48,142 nt of DNA from JANSWP01 sp041941305 (GTDB lineage: Bacteria > Bacteroidota > Bacteroidia > Chitinophagales > Saprospiraceae). The stretch is taken from assembly GCA_041941305.1 (NCBI GenBank), contig JBGTQJ010000068.1, positions 1 to 48,142 on the forward strand. The letters are read 5' to 3'. Positions within the stretch are counted from its first letter, which is position 1, and each line of letters opens with the position of its first letter. The notes below the pieces were generated by a model. That model was not told the origin of the DNA and did no database searches. It worked only from the letters and a program-made list of their open reading frames with translations. This document shows, in pieces, positions 40,401 to 46,400 of this stretch. The position numbers were made by a program, and so were the translations under genes.

Positions 40401-43400
40401 CACTATTTTTTTAATGTCCAAAAAGGTACCATCTGTTGCTCCTTGTACATCATCTAGTTTAGTATATTCGGAATCTTCTCCGATTTTTTCATACCAGGCA
40501 CATTTTAGGTGTAAAGTATGTTCAGTTTGGGCACTTAATAATCCATTTATGTCAATTCCTGATTGTCTTCCTTCTGTTCTGATTCCAGTACCAATATGCT
40601 TTCCTATACTAGTCTCATCAGCTTTCCAATATCCTGCAATAACATCCTCTTCTGTCACTTCACTATGATCCAGATTATCTTCTACCAAATAAAAATATTC
40701 CATAACGGGTTTATAATAAACCTTGTCTTCCAATTCAATAAATTCACCCGTTTCTTCATTTAACTCATATTGGGGGACTACTAAAGGTTCCTCTAATTCT
40801 ATATTAAATGCAGCCTCCGGGCTAAAATAAATCTCTGGTTCATCCAAGGATTGTTCACTACCTTCTGCCTGCGCTTCAGGATTGGTATCACCTATAATAG
40901 GTAATTTCAGTGCAGCAGGGGTCATATCTAAATTTGCAGACAGGCAAGAGCCGTCTATTTTACCTCCTGCTTCCCATTGAAAGTGCATTTTACCTTCCAG
41001 CAGACCTTCCAGAGCAGAGTATTCCGCATAGATGTCTCCTTTAAAATAAGTTGGGTTCGGCAATTCCATCCGCATCCCGATGGCAGCGAAACCTCTAAAA
41101 ATATTGACTGTTCCCGATTTAAAGCCTAAGTCATAATGCATGCCCATTTCCACATCAATATAAGCGTATGCTTGCCCGCGCATATACCAATTGTTCATAC
41201 CCAGACCATTCGGAAATAAATCCTTACACTCTTCCGCAATTTCGTAATGTGCCATACTCATATCAAAGCCAATCCCCGCATCCAGGCTTCCGAAAAAAGG
41301 ACCGTATTCTGCGCCCATGGAGCGGGTATATTTGAGTCCCATTAGGATGCCCTGTCCCGAAGCAAAGATGTCATCGGACATCCGATCATCCGTATTTCCG
41401 CCGTTTGGCCAACCCGGTACCATATCGGCGATGGAAGGCATTGGGCTGAGGTTTTGCCCCAGTTGCAGGTAAAAATCAACCCGGTCATTGAGGATGACGA
41501 TTCTATTAGGGTCTTCACCAAAGCCCAACTCGAGGTTGATTCCATTAGGAGCAAGTGGTTCCCCAAATTTGATCTCCCATTTCCCATCATCAAAGTCAAA
41601 ATGCATATTTCCCTGAATGCCGGCTTCATCTGTCGTAATGGCCAAAATCGGTGCCTCCGGCGGTACGGAGTGGTCGATGTGGATTTCAAGCGCTGCATCC
41701 ATCGTTTTATTCTCATTATTGTAATACACTTCTATTTGCCCCCAATTTGGAGCTTCCGCCCTGTCTGCAATGGATTCTGCCTGCAAAAACAGCTTACCCA
41801 CTACCGTTATGTCAAAATTGTAGGAATCACTTCCCTCTGGAACATAAACATTGGCACCAATGGTAATTTCAGTTACCGCTGTTTGCGGTTTGCTCACTGC
41901 CATAATAGCTGTCAAATGCAAGCCCATACTTCCTTTCCGAGGTTCATAGTCGTAGATCGATAAACCAACTCCTGCGGTACACAAATCATCCATTGGGCAA
42001 TCGATGGCAATGTTTTGTCCGGCAGTAATTGCAGGTGGACGTGGGTCTGTGTTGGGTTCCAAAACTTCGTCAACAGACTTCTGAACAGGAGCAGAACCAT
42101 AACAATTGTAAAATACCCCTCCTCCAATACCGTGAAGGGTCAAAGGTGTGGGACTCAGCGGAATACCAGTCTCAGATTGTCCCAATAAGTCAATGAAAAA
42201 GTAACGATATTCCTCATCGTGAAGATTGGTGGATGTTCCAAGGCTATTATCTGCCCTGGTGGAGCCAAACTGAGCCAAGGCTTCAAAAGTGAAACCTGGT
42301 CCTCCCAATGTGACACTTAGATAAGAGCGGATTCCATCTCCCCATAATTCATCTCCCTGCATGATAATGGCGAATCCACTTATTTCTACCGTTCCATAGT
42401 TTCCTTCAATAAAAATGGCATCCAACATAAACCCACTAGGAACCAATAGATCCCCATCTTTTTTGAAACTGAAAGTAACCTGGGTAGTTGCAGTCAATCC
42501 TGCAGTAGCTGTTTCTCCTTCTCCTTCTGTGCCTTCAGTTTCAGTGTCAGTTCCTCCTCCTGTTTCCCCTGTTCCTTCAGTTCCCTCTGTCCCGCCTTCT
42601 GCTGTCGCATCCGTACTTTCCGCCTCTTCTTTAGTCAAATTCAGGCTCACTGCCAATATTAAGTCCCACTCATTGCCAGAGCACACAAATTGCAGGGTTT
42701 CAATACTGATGGGGAAGCCTTGAATGCCATCTTCTTCTTCCTCTTCTTCATCAGGCACATCATTACCGTCGGCATCATCATCCTCTGCATCCACAATGCC
42801 ATCTCCATCGGTGTCTGTCTCCTCTGCATCAGGAATGCCATTATTATTGGCATCTTCTTCCTCTTCTGGTAGTAAAATTCCCCAGGTACCAAAATCTATA
42901 GATGTAATGCCCCCAATGCTCATATCCTCTCCACAATCAGAGTCTGCATGGTTGATGAGTAAATTTTCAAATTTTAAAGCTTGATAGACAAATTCTACTG
43001 GAATATTGAAATCCAGATTTAAATCGGGAATGGTGCGTTGATTCAGAATGATACTGCCTAAGCCATTTAGGGTAGCATTGGGACGATATTCACCAAGGGA
43101 GGTAGAATAGCCAATTCCCAAATCACTGCCTTCTCCCAATTCCATAAACAAACCCGGAATCCATTTAACTTGAAACCTGTTGGCTGCAATTCCGCTGACA
43201 AGGCTAAAGGAACCTGTGGGTGGCTGAATTTGGTCTAAACCCACTGCATTGGTATTGTCATTTACATAACCTGTCATATCTCCGGTAAAAGCTGCCCAGT
43301 TTTCGGGAATGTCTTCGAATAGAGGGATTAAAATGTCTCCCTCGATATGACAAACGGGAACCTGATCTGCGTCAAATCCAAAGTCAAATTTATTTAAGGT

Positions 43401-46400
43401 GTATTTCCAACCAGCCAGATCAGCCTCCAGGCTTTTATCCAGAACATTTGTTAATGAGAAACTTCCTGAGAAGCCATTTGAATTATAAGAAAGTCCACTG
43501 CCAGGTACTTTTAGAGGTACCCGATTGCTTCCCTCTTTGCCCATCAAGCCTTCAACTTCCACCTCAAAATCATTAAAAATCAAATCCATGTTCGTACCAT
43601 CATAATTAAACTGTGCATCTACAATACTGATATTTTTAAACTCTAAACCGTCCAGCCAAAATTTAAGCGGTTCTCCATCATCATGAGTGGTAGCCAATTG
43701 GGCTGTAAAACTTTCGAGGTTCGTTCCATTCACTGTAAAAGGAAGGGGCACTTCTTTAAAATAGTCATTATCGACCAGATAATCTGGGTTTAACTCTTTG
43801 AAAGGATAGGAGTACACTTCTTTTCCTTCCTCATCAAAATCTGTAATCTTGGTGCTCAAAGCGCCTTGTATATTGTAATATTGAAAGCCATCACAAGTCA
43901 TTAAAGAATAAGAGCCGCTACTTTCTTCAGAGATATGGGTATCACTATTAACCCTGTCTTCATCACTGCCTTCTATTCTTTTTTGCAGAAAAGAAAAGTT
44001 TACAGCAGGATCGGGATAGGCAAAGTCTTCCATTAAAAACAATTTCAAATCACTGAAATTGACAGCTGCTGGCCCGATTGCTACATCGTCGTTTTTAAAA
44101 ACGAGTTGGATTTGTTGGGTTAGTCCATCTGTGGCGTATTCCATCTCCACAATTAATGATAATTCTATGATTACAGGACTATCTTCGAAATCAGGAATAT
44201 CTTGTCCATTTTCATAGGTTTCTCCACTCGGTAGAGGGGGTAAGGTTAATTTGGTCAAAACCAATTTGGCGTTTTCAGGCAAATCCTGGGCGGTATTTCC
44301 CAGAAAAGATTTTATATCATTGGTCAAATCATAGGGCAATTGCTTGACTTCTTTATCTTTTTGATTGTCAGTATGGTTGTCTATATCCAGCAAGGAACTT
44401 CCGGGAATCAATCGAATAGGATCATTGGAAAATATTTCTCCTCCTACTTCTTGCATTTCAACTTTAATACCCAAAAAAGGAATACTTATCTCAGAAATAT
44501 TTGCTAAATCGTTGACTACAAATCCATTAATATGTCTTTCTTTTAAATCGGCAAGAATGAGCTGTTTTTCAAGCTCCTGGGGTGATAGTTCCCCAGTTGT
44601 TTCTGAAGATTGGGCACCAGAACTAATATTATCTACCTCAAATGGATTAGCCTCTTTTTGATAAAATTTTTCATAGTGATAGGTGAGGTATTCATCAATT
44701 TTATTTGGGTCAAATAACTGCTCATCATTGTACACACAATCGCAGTCCACTTTTTTGAGATTGGTTGTAATTCTGTCAAAAACAAAAACCCCATTGTCAT
44801 CTAGTTTTCCCCAAACCATCATAGTCAATTCATTGGTTTTTTGGGTCGCTACCAATTGTAGGGCTATTTCTTCCTCCTCTTCACTTTGATGAATCATGGC
44901 CACATTGGTAATGGCAATTTTTTTGTTTGCAATCGACAAGGAATCTGGTGTTTCACTAAGTAGTTCTAATTTGTATTTCTCTGTATTAAAGGGATCGATA
45001 TAAATTTCCATATCCAGTCCTTCCAACCCAAAATCAAGGTCTCCCGAAGTAGAAAAAGCGGAACGAATCAATTGCTTTTTTTCAACCTCATCGCCAACAA
45101 TTTTTTCATCGAATTCATCTTCAGAAATGGAAAAGGATAAGCCACCCATCAAACTCGCAGCGGGGAAAAATTCTTTTCCATCACTTCCTAGATCTACCAA
45201 TTGTGCTTTGACCAGCGTCCCTTCTGCCACCTCGAAAGATCCATTCCACATACTCATGTTGTAAATGCCAGGCTCAGGTTTTGCTTCAATTTCCAGGGTA
45301 CCATCTTCACTCTCCAAAGCAGCTGAGTAATCAAATGCCTTATCCAATAAAGGCACCTGAATCTTCCCAGATATCGTAGAAGATTGAGGCTCACCATCCT
45401 CAATCACCAAATCAAAAACATCTACGCTGTATGGCCAATCTGCCATCCGACCTTCTTCAATATGAATCAAATTGGTACCTGTAAAACTGCCAAAAGCGCC
45501 TGCTTCGGATAGGAAGAGGTCGCCTTGCTGGAGATGGAGATTGTTGCCATTGCCGGTAAAGTCAAATTCGGGTGGCAAGGTCACTTGTACTTCATTCAAA
45601 TGAAGCCCTTGCCAATCGTTCTCATTGGCTTGCTGGTACAGGGAGTTTTCACTGAGATCCAGCTTTTGGTCCAGATTGAGGTCCAGCTGACCTTCCTTCA
45701 TGCTAAATACGAAGCCCGGTAAACTGGGTATGGAAAAATCCTCAAATTCTTCTATTGCACCAAGATATTGAGCGGGATCGTCTACACTGTCGGTCAAGGC
45801 AAACTTAATCGCAGATTCATCACTGGCACGAACCATGACTTCCTCGCTGATCTGAACTTCAGTTTCCAGATTGTAAGAAGTATAACCCGTACAATCCATG
45901 CCCATGTTGGAGCCATTATTGCCAGCTACGATGGTCAATTCAAAAATTCCGGAAAGCGGAGAAGTTCCGCCTTCCAGTAATTCAAGATTGCTATTAGACT
46001 TTATACCAAGCGGCGTGACTTCAATGTCAATGCCGACAAATCGCATAATATCGCCTCCATCCAGGTTTTCATAGGCTATACAATTCATATAGGCATTGCG
46101 CTCTGTCAAGCGCATGCCCACCACCGCAATCATAGGAAGGGCTTCTCCATTTTGTTCTTTATCAATTCCAATCGGAAGGTTCACTGGAACCGGGTCAGAA
46201 GGATTGAATCCCGAAACGAGCCGCGTCTGCCCCTGCCCAACCTGGAAGAAGGTTTCCAAATTCTGAGCATACTCTTCTGAAATAACATTTTCAATATTTC
46301 CAGGTACCAGCATGGTAGGGTCGAGGTAAAAGTCATTTTCTACGACTGCTTCCAAAGTTCCCACACCATAAGCCCGCATACTCTCTTTTACTTTCAAATC

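Noticed and set aside
41454..41963. Plus-strand open frame of 169 codons antisense to the giant gene
   Set aside because: It lies wholly opposite a well-supported frame, has no recognisable motif and shows the composition expected of a reverse-frame shadow.
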